Positions 37,890 to 46,739 are shown, numbered from the stretch's first letter. The stretch is DNA of 64,000 nucleotides from Siphonodentalium dalli (GCA_032622095.1 CP136063.1:186041956-186105955), one strand, 5' to 3'. Notes: a model not told the origin generated them from the sequence alone. Numbers and translations: made by a program.

Positions 37890-38480
37890 TAATTGTGAAC
37901 ATCCATACCAAATTCCTTTGATATTTGTCAACCGGTGGTGGAGATATACGGACAAAAACCCAACACTTCCAAATCTACAAAGATGAATAACTCTGGAACG
38001 GAAAACGGAAAAAAAAAGATTGAACACTCAATACAACGATTGAACATTCAATTGATTGCCTCATTGTAGTGAATATCCACAACAAATTTCATTGAGATTT
38101 GTCAACTGGTGGTGGAGATATCTGCTAGGACGGACAACAAACAACATTTCCATATAAACAAAGATGAATAACTCTAGAACGGAACATCCGGAAAAAAACG
38201 ATTGAACACTCCGTTGAATGCCCTCATAATAGTGAACATCCAAACTAAATTTCATTCAGATTCGTCAAACGTTGGTGGAAATATCTGCTCGACGGACAAC
38301 AAAACAACATTTCCAGATTAACAAAGATGAATAACTCTAAAACGGAAAATCCGGGGGAAAAAAACGATTGAACACTCCGTTGAATGCCCTTATAGTAGTG
38401 AACATCCATACCAAATTTCATTCAGATGCGACAACTGGTGTTTGATATATCTCGGATGTATATATATCTCGGATGTATAT
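37890..38480. repeat. ~165-180-bp tandem repeat, three or more units
   Basis: 'aagatgaataactct..aacgga' recurs at about 37981, 38161 and 38324, each preceded by 'gacggacaaca.aacaacatttcc' and followed by 'gattgaacactc'. It ends in a TATA microsatellite and a 'ggacggaaagacagacggacagac' tract (38484-38510). Confidence 0.75.
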
Positions 38481-38578
38481 ATATATATCCGGACGGAAAG
38501 ACAGACGGACAGACGAGGTCAATCCAGAATACCCCCCCCCCCCCCAGTAGTATTGGCCGTCACTCTGGCCCACCTCCC

Positions 38579-38700
38579 CTGCTCGTCGTCACTCTGGCCC
38601 ATGGGCCAGAGTGACGACGAGCGAGGGGGTGGGACAGAGTGACGTCCCAGGACCGGGCTCGTCGTCACTCTGGCCCATGGGCCGGAGTGACGACGAGCGA
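38579..38700. repeat. Tandem pair of ~42-bp palindromes (CCCATGGG centre)
   Basis: Each palindrome reads GCTCGTCGTCACTCTGGCCC, then its complement, around CCCATGGG. The first (about 38580-38621) is essentially perfect and the second (about 38658-38699) has one mismatch, with 78-bp spacing. They lie in a GC-rich island (38.52-38.79 kb), next to the left edge of the Polinton-like element. Confidence 0.9.
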
Positions 38701-38770
38701 TGGTGTGGGGTAGAGTGTCAGCCAGCGAGGGGTGGACCAGAGTGGCAGGTTCCCAGGGCAGGATTAATCG

Positions 38771-39060
38771 GTCCAGAGGTTGTGTTGTTAGATTCCAAAG
38801 AGTAAGGTGAGCGCTTCGAAGGGTTTTTTGACAGAAAAGAGCATAATTTACGAATGTATCGATTTTTTCTCGGATTCTAATGCCAGTGTGGTAAGCGAAG
38901 GGCGCTCCCCGTCGCTGTACACATTGAACTTAGAACAATACCGAGAAAAAATAGATGTGTTGGTAAATTGTGCTACTTTACCGGTGCATTTTTAACAAAA
39001 GCGAAAGTCTTCGAATAAATTCGAAGACGCTAGCGCTGTGAAAATGTGCATGCAAGAGCC
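38771..39060. other. Left flank of Polinton element; boundary unresolved
   Basis: A 62-codon plus-strand frame (to 38995) lacks an ATG start and a recognisable domain. GTCTTCGAAT/ATTCGAAGAC forms a perfect 10-bp hairpin at 39008-39029. No terminal inverted repeat matching the right end was found, so the exact edge is unknown. Confidence 0.4.
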
Positions 39061-39081
39061 ATCTGATAGCAGGTTTTGGGT

Positions 39082-39097
39082 GGCCCTGAAAAGGGCC
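39082..39097 (-). terminator. Histone-mRNA-type 3' stem-loop, left terminal gene
   Basis: On the minus strand GGCCCTTTTCAGGGCC, a 6-bp stem with a TTTC loop, preceded by AAAAC and followed by ACCCA. This is the full metazoan replication-dependent histone 3' signal recognised by SLBP. It lies 14 nt after the stop codon at 39111. No AATAAA intervenes. Confidence 0.85.
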
Positions 39098-39110
39098 GTT
39101 TTACGTCAGA

Positions 39111-39535
39111 TCACAAGAAAAGTGGATAAGGGGTCTTTAGGAACTCAAATCCATCCTCTTGATCCAACTCCCGAAACACAAGCGAACCCTCGATGAGGGA
39201 TGGAAATATACCTTGAGGTACACTCACACCCTTCAATGGGGATACGTCTAATCTGTATTGCTTTTTCTCTCTCCAAAACACGAGCTTTCTCTGCAGAAGG
39301 GTTGCCGCCACCGTAAGTAAGACATATGTTGTCCCAAGCCATTCGATGTGTTCTATCTCCTGAACAGTGTAGGATTGCGAGCCCAAGTTGTACAGACAAA
39401 AGTGAATAGTTCAAAGAACTTTTCACCTGTACCATACACTGCCCAGGAAAGGGTCTCCCACACCGCAATGTCCCTCGGGGCCGATACACGGATGGCTCTG
39501 ACATAAGATCCAAGATCAGTAACAGCGTATTCCAT
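39111..39535 (-). pseudogene. Left terminal gene of Polinton, unknown function, frameshifted
   Basis: I place the start at ATG 39535 (MEYAVTD), not at the in-frame ATG 39607. Comparison with the 53-kb promoter shows that 39607 lies within the shared CAATGACGTCG promoter block, upstream of a TATA-like CATATAA. The frame runs to ...GEKFFELFTFVC (about 39370) and then appears to shift into a frame continuing QSYTVQEIEHIEW and ending ...FLKTPYPLFL at 39111. A third overlapping frame (39145-39513) also looks protein-like in the middle, so more than one shift is possible. I recognise no domain. The product is expected from a histone-like, non-polyadenylated transcript, given the stem-loop 14 nt downstream. 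Confidence 0.6.
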
Positions 39536-39568
39536 CGTGGAGAAATGATATGCTCTAAATGGGGTTTT

Positions 39569-39657
39569 GTTATATGTAAAACGCACGGACGTAGTTGGCG
39601 ACGTCATTGTGTTTTTCTACCAATTTTCCCGAACGTCATTTCAAATGTGTTCCTTTT
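39569..39657 (-). promoter_or_regulatory. Shared promoter module, copy L
   Basis: Read on the minus strand: GGAACACATTTGAAATGACG, TTCGGGAAAATTGGT, CAATGACGTCGCC, ACGTCCGTGCG and CATATAACA, then the start codon about 35 nt on. The same ordered blocks occur at 53161-53251 and inverted at 53255-53350. TGACGTC is CRE-like. The TATA-like element fits a start site just upstream of ATG 39535. Confidence 0.75.
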
Positions 39658-39659
39658 TT

Positions 39660-39950
39660 GGTGATTTAAGATCTTCATCGACATTGCCGAAGACGATCAT
39701 TAAAAACAGACACTGTTTTTCAACAACATAACTTTTATATTTGAATTAAGAATTAACATATTTACAACTGATTATGAAATTATCATATTTACAATCAATA
39801 ACTGGCAATGCAATGAACATAATTTACACTTGGTAACTCATTTCATCATTAATTAACAATCAACATTTTTACAAAATGATTATGATTTTATTTTTTTTTA
39901 CATATTTAAACAATTGGTAATGAGTACATTTTATCAATAATGAAATTCAC
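39660..39950. other. Polinton intergenic region with minus-strand poly(A) signal
   Basis: AT-rich. TTTATT at 39887-39892 (AATAAA on the minus strand) lies just downstream of the protease remnant and may end the long minus-strand transcript. Repeated 'aattaacaat..acatttacaa' units are present. No gene. Confidence 0.5.
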
Positions 39951-39951
39951 A

Positions 39952-40439
39952 TTAAGTCTTACAAGTTTGTGAAATACATGTTTTAGGTAATGTTTCTGAT
40001 TCTTTTCGTAAGGGCTCATAGTTTCTATGAAACCAATCAAATACTTTTCTATCATTTTTGAAGTAGTCACTATCAAAATTCATTTCAACTAATGCCTTTA
40101 TACCATATCCGCTTTTCAAGAAATGTAAAGCAAATATGCAGTAGATACCACACACGTTTGTGCCGTGATGTTGAAACCGCCCAACGTTTATTTTACATTC
40201 GATCGAATTTCTTTGAATAAATTATTTGATATATTTATCAATAACTGGTATCCCAAACGAATCGAAATATGTTGCAATGTTTCCATTGAAGAAAATTGCA
40301 ACCCAGTGTTCTCCTGGTTTTTCTGACGTATGTGTATTTACTATGTATGTGAGAACTGATCTTTTGCACACACCACACCATACAATGAACAGAGGTAGGA
40401 TGATTTGTCTAGTATATGCTGAAGTTCGCTAGTGTTCAT
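39952..40439 (-). pseudogene. Adenain-like cysteine protease (peptidase C5 type), frameshifted
   Basis: Starts at ATG 40439, overlapping the upstream 151-aa gene by 11 nt. Frame 1 gives MNTSELQHIL and GVVCAKDQ. A shift near 40340 leads to VNTHTS...GEHWVAIFF (catalytic His) and YFDSFG (acidic residue). Another shift near 40210 leads to CGIYCIFALHFL (catalytic Cys) and the C-terminus at 39952. The order His, Asp, Cys is that of adenovirus protease and Polinton PRO, which mature capsid proteins. At least two frameshifts, and probably a short deletion before the His block, make it non-functional. Confidence 0.85.
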
Positions 40440-40884
40440 CTTCGTAGTATTTTTTTACTTTTTCACACCACAAGTCAACAAAAACCGAATTAAATTGGTT
40501 ACAGTTTGCATGAACAATTTCCTTTATATCTTTCCAAAGTTTGAATGCCTCAAATTTCTCTTGTGGTGTAAATGATTCTATTTCTGGATACCATTGTTCC
40601 ATAACTCGGTAGATGTTCAATTTAAGTAGTGCTATATCAATGAACATATCTACCCATTGTATAGGTGGTGTCCAAAGACAAAGTAAATGTCGTGTCTGAC
40701 TTGGATGATCTATTTTACATCCTTCACAATTGAGTGTCACTTCTTTTGAAATTTGATTTTGTATTTCATGAACGAAACATTTCTCGAAAGTTTTCCGAAC
40801 TTTGTCAAGGATAGAAACATATGGAATGAAATCGAGTCCTCCAACTTCCAGTCTCAATTTTTCCTCCAAATGCAATCCATCCAT
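40429..40884 (-). CDS. Polinton protein of 151 aa with Cys/His cluster, unknown function
   Basis: An intact frame between capsid and protease, 4 bp downstream of the MCP stop and overlapping the protease start. A compact NCEGCKIDHPSQTRHLLC block supplies C53, C56, H60, H66 and C69, which could bind zinc. The rest is helical, with a Trp-rich WTPPIQWVDM segment. I do not know its function. Its place beside MCP suggests a late or virion-associated role, which is inference. The open frame beside broken neighbours implies either chance or recent decay of those neighbours. Confidence 0.7.
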   Translation of the reverse strand: MDGLHLEEKLRLEVGGLDFIPYVSILDKVRKTFEKCFVHEIQNQISKEVTLNCEGCKIDHPSQTRHLLCLWTPPIQWVDMFIDIALLKLNIYRVMEQWYPEIESFTPQEKFEAFKLWKDIKEIVHANCNQFNSVFVDLWCEKVKKYYEDEH

Positions 40885-40888
40885 GTTT

Positions 40889-42155
40889 TTAATAATCTGT
40901 TATTATTTCTCGCAAACTGTTGATTTCAATTTGGTTATCGAACTCAGCATAGACTATCACGTTGATCACTGAAGCTAGAGCTGCAGCAAACTGAAGCCCT
41001 AACCTTATGTTACCGGTTTTTATAGGATGCAAATGTCCTTCCTCTGCTCCTTGGTCAGGTGTGAGGTCGTAACACCAGAAACAATAACCATTCATGTATT
41101 TTTCGAGATTCAAACCAAAGGATTTGTTTTGTCCAAACATACCCGAAGACTGATACAGTGGTAAATAAGATCTTAGGCATTGTTCTGATTCAAAGTTTGG
41201 TTCAAATGGTCGGTTATGGATGGTATGTCCGTCCTGACTAACTTCAAGTTTTTTCAGATTGAAGTGTTGGAAATGAAATGGGTTCGTTTCAATATCGCCA
41301 TTCATATCTTTGTTTGATACCAAGCCTATGAAAAGTCTCTTTGCCAATTGTCCTTGAAAAAGGTGATCTTATTTTTTTATCTGAGCCCTGCACCAATAGT
41401 GAATGTTTTTACTCTTCTAATCGGTATTTTCATATTTTTCTGTATTATTGTTTGGTTCAAGTTATTTGCTACTACTGGCATCAGCGTAATTGTACGAACA
41501 TTGAAAACAGCCTTTTCAAATACTATTTTTCCGTCGGCCTGACCAATTAAAGAGAATTTTGGATTCGCTCTATTGAGACGACTTCTTATATCAATTCCAT
41601 TTGGTAAGTATTTCTCTTGTAGAAATATATCTGTGTGTAAACGACCACACAATTCTACCGTTTTACTACCTGCTATGATTGCTTGGCGAGATTTCAATCC
41701 ATCATTACCACCAGCTTTAGTGTTTTCGGTGAACTGTTTAGCGGTGTCTGAATACCACATTTCTAGTGCGGCAAGTTGATTTTCTTTACATTCATCAGAA
41801 TAAGCCAAGAGATTTTCCATGTAGGCTCGATAAGGATAGGTATCTCCGTTCGCCGTTATAAGTTTGTTATTTAGGTAAATATCGATACTACTGAACATGC
41901 TATGGAAAAAGTTGTTAATAGGCGCAATTTCATCAGTACCATCAACCAAGTTTGTTCCATCTGCATTTGAATTTCACGTACAAATATGATTGATTTACAT
42001 CTGTCCATTTTTCAGTTTGAGGCGGAATTACAAATTCTACCGGTGCGGAATTATTCAAAGAGCTAATCGGGTGATTCCAACATCGTTGTCATTGTCGGTG
42101 GAACATCATAAGCATCTAACTCGGACTTGCTGCATTCCCATGATCCATTTTGCAT
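40889..42155 (-). pseudogene. Major capsid protein (hexon-like, double jelly-roll), frameshifted
   Basis: The start is probably ATG 42155 (MQNGSWECSKSELDAYDVPP), overlapping the end of the pX-like gene. Frame breaks follow near 42080, near 41970 (between SYLYVKF and NLVDGTDE) and near 41360 (A-run, between TIGAGLR and LAKRLFIGLV). The long open pieces are 41377-41949 (IAPINNFFHSMFSSIDIYLNNK, read here as INNFFHSMF and TYPYRAYMENLL) and 40889-41347 (IGLVSNKDMNG, HFNLKKLEV). These are signature stretches of adintovirus/Polinton MCPs, the hexameric shell protein. At least three frame disruptions plus an in-frame TAG mean no full-length capsid protein. Confidence 0.9.
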
Positions 42156-42531
42156 CAAATATATCGAGAGATCGTTTTGATTTCTTTACAGGCGTTTTAA
42201 TGGACTTACTTCTAACTCGTTTGCGAGAAGAATGATTTTTCAAAGGTCGCGATGATCTATTTATGCCATTTGGTGTTGATATTTTCTTTATTGTTTCCCT
42301 TCCAAAAGATTTCAATGCTTCTTTACCTTGTTTCAAAAATACTTCTTTTGGACTTTTACCACGATGTATGATATCTTCGACTGCAGCAAGTCCATGCTTG
42401 CATACTTGTTGTTTAGCAATCTCACCAATAGGTTTTAGAAACGGTACTACTGTTCTCATTGCAGATTTGAATAGTGAACCAATTCCATTTCCATACTGTC
42501 TAGGTACGCCTCTGTACACGGGGATCATCAT
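42106..42531 (-). CDS. pX/core-like virion protein
   Basis: An intact 141-codon frame whose ATGATG start overlaps the penton stop (ATGA). An N-terminal GNGIGSLFKS (residues 14-23) and a following amphipathic stretch precede a strongly basic C-terminal half (SRKRVRSKS). Small proteins of this type, encoded next to MCP, are reported in adintoviruses as relatives of the adenovirus pX/mu family: basic, membrane-active or DNA-condensing virion components. The function here is by position and composition. The last ~16 residues overlap the MCP start in another frame. Confidence 0.7.
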   Translation of the reverse strand: MMIPVYRGVPRQYGNGIGSLFKSAMRTVVPFLKPIGEIAKQQVCKHGLAAVEDIIHRGKSPKEVFLKQGKEALKSFGRETIKKISTPNGINRSSRPLKNHSSRKRVRSKSIKTPVKKSKRSLDIFDAKWIMGMQQVRVRCL

Positions 42532-43373
42532 AAATACAAATTACTTCGGCGTCGGAATTGCAAATTTACCAAAGACTTTCCACCAATAAACTGAATTGGT
42601 TTGCCAGTATCACCAGTTATATATACATTTATGGTATCAAAGCTAGACTTTGATACTGGTACATAATGTAAGTTTTTGAATTCATGCTTAATATGTTTAA
42701 CATCATGTATTCTTTTACTCTCGAATGATGTCACTCGTAATATCGGTGCTTCAACATCACTAAGAAGTGTATAATCAGCAATGTAAGAATAAACAAACAA
42801 TTGATTATGCTCCGCATTTAAATCAACTCCATATGGAAATGTTATCGAAGGAGTAGCAAATGTGACAGTGTTTGATTCTGTTCTGTAACCAAGTCTATCC
42901 AAAAGAGCTCTGGGGAGTACAAGACCTACTTTGGTATAACTATTGGTTGAAATTTTAACTCGTTGTGCTTTGGAATATCCGAATTCGAATATCAGTTCTG
43001 GAATCATTCTGCTTACTGTACTATCCATTACACCTTGAATTGTATCTGTCACATGTGATCCACCAGAATATGCTCCTTCTGGTTTTTTTAATTGTATACC
43101 ATTTTCTGGTTTTGAAATTACTACATCACTCATTGGTATCTTGTTCAGATATTGTAAAATTCTTGGAACAGAAGTTTTTATTTTTATTTTGCAGGCATCT
43201 CCAATAATGTTGTATGTTTCTGATGGTACAATTAGTTCAACCATTGCAACTTCCCAAAGCTCTTTATCAATATGTATGGTTTTTGGTAATTTCACTGTGA
43301 AACAACATTGTGAGTTGGCTGGGTAAAGTGACATTGAACTATCACTCATGAGAGTTATGTAGAATGAATTCAT
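42528..43373 (-). CDS. Penton / minor capsid protein (single jelly-roll)
   Basis: A complete 281-codon frame with a typical N-terminus (SFYITLMSDSS, FTVKLPKTI, LWEVAMVELIVPS) and C-terminus (GKPIQFIGGKSLVNLQFRR) of Polinton/adintovirus penton proteins, which form the pentameric vertices. Its length matches the family and I see no internal stop or shift, in contrast to the adjacent MCP. Upstream lies the MITE at 43578-44492, which separates it from integrase and may have cut it from its original promoter. Confidence 0.85.
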   Translation of the reverse strand: MNSFYITLMSDSSMSLYPANSQCCFTVKLPKTIHIDKELWEVAMVELIVPSETYNIIGDACKIKIKTSVPRILQYLNKIPMSDVVISKPENGIQLKKPEGAYSGGSHVTDTIQGVMDSTVSRMIPELIFEFGYSKAQRVKISTNSYTKVGLVLPRALLDRLGYRTESNTVTFATPSITFPYGVDLNAEHNQLFVYSYIADYTLLSDVEAPILRVTSFESKRIHDVKHIKHEFKNLHYVPVSKSSFDTINVYITGDTGKPIQFIGGKSLVNLQFRRRSNLYL

Positions 43374-43577
43374 TTTTTCTCAGTATTTTTCAATAATTTC
43401 AGTCCATGTGTTGGTAGAATATAACCTAGAGAACTACTTAGAAGAATTAGCCACAATTCTTTGTTTGCGCTCTGGATACTAATTTGTACAATAGATGTAA
43501 TTATTATGATATAAATAATAATTATCTGCGTGAAGTAGGTGACTTGGTTCTTAGCAACTTTTTCACCACAGAACTAA

Positions 43578-44492
43578 AGGTACCCTCACACCATAGCGTA
43601 TGATGAAACCTATGAGTTGCGTGTAAAAAATATTTGTATACGCACCAAACGCAAGCGAAATCAACAATTTTGTCAATTTGTAACCTATTCGACCTATGGG
43701 TTGCGTGTGGGTTGCGTGCGAGTTGCGTGTGAGTTGCGTGCAGAACTTACGAGTTTCGTTTGAGTTGCGTTCAAAACTTACAAGTTGCGTTTGACCTGCG
43801 TGCTAGTTGCGTGGTATTTGCGAATATCTGTCACGTGATAAAAACCTATAAAAATTGCCGATTCATTATTTTCTTCAGTACTGATTTGGTCATCGAAGAG
43901 TCAACATGTGGAAAGCTACCAAGAAATCAGATAAAAGTGACCCCAAAAGTTTATTTATACCATTTCTCAACACGCATGTAGTACGCAACTAACACGCAAC
44001 TCACACGCAACTAATAGGTTGGATACGCAGGGCATAGGTTGGGGATACGCTGGGAATAAGCACAATAGGTTTGGGGTACGCTACACACGCAACATGATCG
44101 CAACAGGCACGCAACACGATCGCAACAGGTACGCAACACATTCGCAACATGTACGGTACCAAAACCTGGCCAGATACCTCAAATTTAGACCTGCGATCAC
44201 CTGCGTTCATAACTTATGAGTTGCGTACATGTTGCGATCGTGTTGCGTGCGTAGCGTACCTGTTGCGTCCCTGTTGCGTATAAATTGATCGCAGGCATTC
44301 GCAGAGAATTATTGAACATGTTCAAAATTTCCGAACTTACTCGGCGTGTGTCTGCGATCACATGCGTGCTTGTTGCGTACTTCAAGCCTATAAAACTTAT
44401 TAGTTGCGTGTGAGTTGCGTTCGGAACTTATGACCACTATTTTTTATTCGCAACCATACGCAACTAGTGATCGCTATGGTGTGAGGGTAACT
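43578..44492. mobile_element. 915-bp TTAA-type foldback MITE with GTTGCGT arrays
   Basis: The ends AGGTACCCTCACACCATAGC and its partner AGTTACCCTCACACCATAGC are inverted with one mismatch. Flanks are CTAA (decayed) at 43574-43577 and TTAA at 44493-44496. The interior is packed with 'gttgcgtg(t/c)g' and 'acgcaac' units in both orientations, forming multiple hairpins. No transposase. It is inserted between integrase and penton. Confidence 0.85.
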
Positions 44493-44558
44493 TTAAATTG
44501 TGATGGTTCATCGAGATTAATTGAATCTGAATGATTTTGCGACATGATATATTCTGTT

Positions 44559-45635
44559 TTATACTAAATTTGAAGCTGGGATCCAACTGTCAAACTTTTT
44601 TGAATATCCAAGCCAATGAACTTTAATTTCTTTTACTGTTTTACCACCCACTCCTCTCGTTCTTTTATCAATAACTGATTCTATTTCATACACCTTACTG
44701 GCTTTTATATGCTGGATTTCATGTTTGTAGAATGATCCATCAATCTCTTCACCATCAAGATCAGAAACTTTGTATGTTATTGGATTAGTTTTACAAATTT
44801 TATCAACTTTGAAAATTTCACGAGTCCAGTTTGGTAAATAACCTTTTTCAAATGTTCTTTTGGTTTTGTTGATACGAACCAAGTCACCCACTTTCAGTGT
44901 AGATTTTCCTTTTTTATTCCCTGTTCCATATAGATTTTTGGAAATTTCAGCTTCAGTTTTCAAAGTAACTTCCGACGGTTTCGATTTTATGCTACGGTGA
45001 TAACTATTGTTGTAAGAATCGACTAGGGGCTGTAAAACATCAATATATCTTGAAGTTTTATTGTGAGTGAAATACTTCCAAATACGTGTTTTTAAAGTTC
45101 TTTGAAATCGCTCAACAATACTTGCTTTAGTCTCTGGATTCTCAGTTGTGTAGAAATGAATGCTTTCTGATCGCAGAAACTTTTCATTTTTGAATTCAGA
45201 ACCTTTATCAGCTTGAAACGATTTTGGTTTACGTTTTGAAGATTTCAAAATTTTCCTAAATGATTCGATCAAAGTTTGTCCAGATTTATCGTGGATTGGC
45301 AATACCCACGCAAATTTTGAAAAAACGTCTATCACACACAACAGATATCTGTAATTATCATTATGTTTTTTCAAATTCTGAAGATCAGCTAAATCTGCCT
45401 GCCATTGAATATCAATCCCAGCTACAACAGTCTTTCTCTGTTGGAATTTTCGAATTATTGGTTTGTGTAAAGTATATGTCGACTGACCTTGCAACCATTT
45501 CTTCACATCTATGAGTTTAATTTTTTTATTTTGCTTTTTCGCTTCATCAAAAAGCTTCTTTACACCGCCAAAACTTCCAACTTTCTTCGGATTATAGAAA
45601 ATTTTAGATAACTGTTCATCTAGTATGGATCCCAT
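44559..45635 (-). CDS. Polinton retroviral-like integrase with C-terminal chromodomain
   Basis: A complete 358-codon frame. The catalytic core has D81 (WQADL), D143 (QADKGSEF) and E175 (IVERFQRT), with 31 residues between the last two, slightly under the usual ~35. A small SH3-like/DNA-binding stretch (KVGDLVRI) is at 248-255 and a chromodomain at about 315-358 (YEIESVIDKR, VHWLGYSKKFDSW). Polinton integrases insert the linear genome and use the chromodomain for targeting. I see no HHCC finger, which may be ancestral. The start at 45635 overlaps the previous gene by 16 bp. The reading frame and all three catalytic residues are intact. Confidence 0.93.
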   Translation of the reverse strand: MGSILDEQLSKIFYNPKKVGSFGGVKKLFDEAKKQNKKIKLIDVKKWLQGQSTYTLHKPIIRKFQQRKTVVAGIDIQWQADLADLQNLKKHNDNYRYLLCVIDVFSKFAWVLPIHDKSGQTLIESFRKILKSSKRKPKSFQADKGSEFKNEKFLRSESIHFYTTENPETKASIVERFQRTLKTRIWKYFTHNKTSRYIDVLQPLVDSYNNSYHRSIKSKPSEVTLKTEAEISKNLYGTGNKKGKSTLKVGDLVRINKTKRTFEKGYLPNWTREIFKVDKICKTNPITYKVSDLDGEEIDGSFYKHEIQHIKASKVYEIESVIDKRTRGVGGKTVKEIKVHWLGYSKKFDSWIPASNLV

Positions 45636-46360
45636 TGTGTTTTTTCTGTTTTAATACTCTTTGGTGTCAACCTATCTGGTATTTTAGTTTTTGAATGTCT
45701 TGCTTTTATACCTTTCATTGGTGTGAATCGATGAGAATCAAATCGTTTTGGTGTTATGCTTTGTACCGGAGTTTCAAAATCATCATCTGAATCATCGTTA
45801 AAATGTTTTTTAATCCAAAGCCAGCGGTATCTGTTCCCTACAAAATCTTGAGGTACATTAAGCTCGCCCAATCCTTGTGAAAAGGTTTGCCAGCCTGTTG
45901 GTTCGAAACCTTTTCTTTGTCGTACAATATCATTGAGGAGATCAACAATATTTGATCCTCTAATAACTTTTTCACCATATGTTAATTGTCCATGTTCATC
46001 AAACTTCATTTGTGGATGTTTTGAAATCAGTTGTAAAAGTTGTTCAGCTTTTTTTCTCATCTTTAACGGAATACTTTCTAGCACATCCCTATGATTATGA
46101 TTAAATGGTTGTTCTGTTTTCGGGGCTGAAATAGCTCTAACTGATTTTTGAGAAGTTTTCAATTTGTGCAAAGTTGTACCATATAATTGAACCTTCTCAG
46201 ATTCTGACAAATTTTGATCAGAAACTGAATTCAATTCTCTGCTTAGTTTTGAAACTTTCGTAATTTCAGGATTAGGTGGTAATTTCGGATTAGTTAGACT
46301 CATTTTCCATTTTTTAATGTCATCCAACATTTTGAAGGGAACAGCGACCATTTTCTTCAT
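45620..46360 (-). CDS. Conserved-looking Polinton protein, 246 aa, unknown function
   Basis: An open frame directly upstream of integrase (16-bp overlap) and 2 bp downstream of the 85-aa gene. The N-terminal ~95 residues are low-complexity and Lys/Pro-rich. The central block has LRKKAEQLL-like helix residues, then GSNIVDLLNDIVRQRK (136-150), GWQTFSQGL and NVPQDFVGNRYRW. The C-terminus is basic, with repeated TPK motifs. Proteins with a GSNIVDL..D.VR.RK block recur in Polinton-like elements as far as I recall, without assigned function. No catalytic motif is visible. Confidence 0.7.
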   Translation of the reverse strand: MKKMVAVPFKMLDDIKKWKMSLTNPKLPPNPEITKVSKLSRELNSVSDQNLSESEKVQLYGTTLHKLKTSQKSVRAISAPKTEQPFNHNHRDVLESIPLKMRKKAEQLLQLISKHPQMKFDEHGQLTYGEKVIRGSNIVDLLNDIVRQRKGFEPTGWQTFSQGLGELNVPQDFVGNRYRWLWIKKHFNDDSDDDFETPVQSITPKRFDSHRFTPMKGIKARHSKTKIPDRLTPKSIKTEKTQWDPY

Positions 46361-46362
46361 GT

Positions 46363-46620
46363 TTAACCGCGAAGTATTCCAGCGACTGCTTTACCAAGCA
46401 ACGGTGCTGGCATAAGAAGTGTTGAAAAACCTCCTTTCTGGTTTAATATTTGTTTTTTTCGTTTCAAAGATGTTGATTTACTTGCAAGTTCTCTGAGGTG
46501 TCTACACCTTGGACGAAGTTTGCGCTTCTGAGCTTCTGTTAGTTTTACATTGCCTTTTAAAATATTTTTACAGCATTCTGACATGCAATCAATCACTCTC
46601 TTTGGGGCATCTTTTATCAT
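46363..46620 (-). CDS. Small basic Polinton protein, 85 aa, GG-F hydrophobic tail
   Basis: The start ATG overlaps the stop of the 28-aa gene (ATGA). Residues 36-65 hold a basic helix (LRELASKSTSLKRKKQILNQ) leading to KGGF and a hydrophobic tail with small residues (LLMPAPLLGKAVAGIL). The same layout (basic helix, KKKIL, GG-F, hydrophobic run) occurs in the 198-aa gene just upstream. A membrane-active or minor virion role is plausible by analogy with adenovirus small core proteins, but this is inference. Confidence 0.65.
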   Translation of the reverse strand: MIKDAPKRVIDCMSECCKNILKGNVKLTEAQKRKLRPRCRHLRELASKSTSLKRKKQILNQKGGFSTLLMPAPLLGKAVAGILRG

Positions 46621-46703
46621 TTTTCCCGAAAATGAGTTGGTGCCTGATTCATAGCCATTACAAAACTACCATATTTTTTAATCAGTGGAGTTTTTTTCGC
46701 CAT
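46617..46703 (-). CDS. Candidate 28-aa ORF between virion genes
   Basis: ATG at 46703 gives MAKKTPLIKKYGSFVMAMNQ plus eight more residues, ending in a TGA that overlaps the next start codon by four bases (ATGA). The intergenic gap to the upstream gene is only 36 bp. Such tight coupling and a Lys-rich start fit the compact layout of this element. There is no recognised domain, so it is a weak call based on context. Confidence 0.4.
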   Translation of the reverse strand: MAKKTPLIKKYGSFVMAMNQAPTHFREK

Positions 46704-46739
46704 CTTTACACTTCAACAGTTGAATGTCAAATGACTAAA

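Noticed and set aside
38807-38995. 62-codon plus-strand frame as an extra Polinton gene
   Set aside because: It begins at GTG with no ATG, lacks the shared promoter and has no recognisable domain.
43578-44492. CRISPR-like array because of short regular repeats
   Set aside because: Repeats occur in both orientations without unique spacers, and the block has transposon TIRs and a TTAA target.
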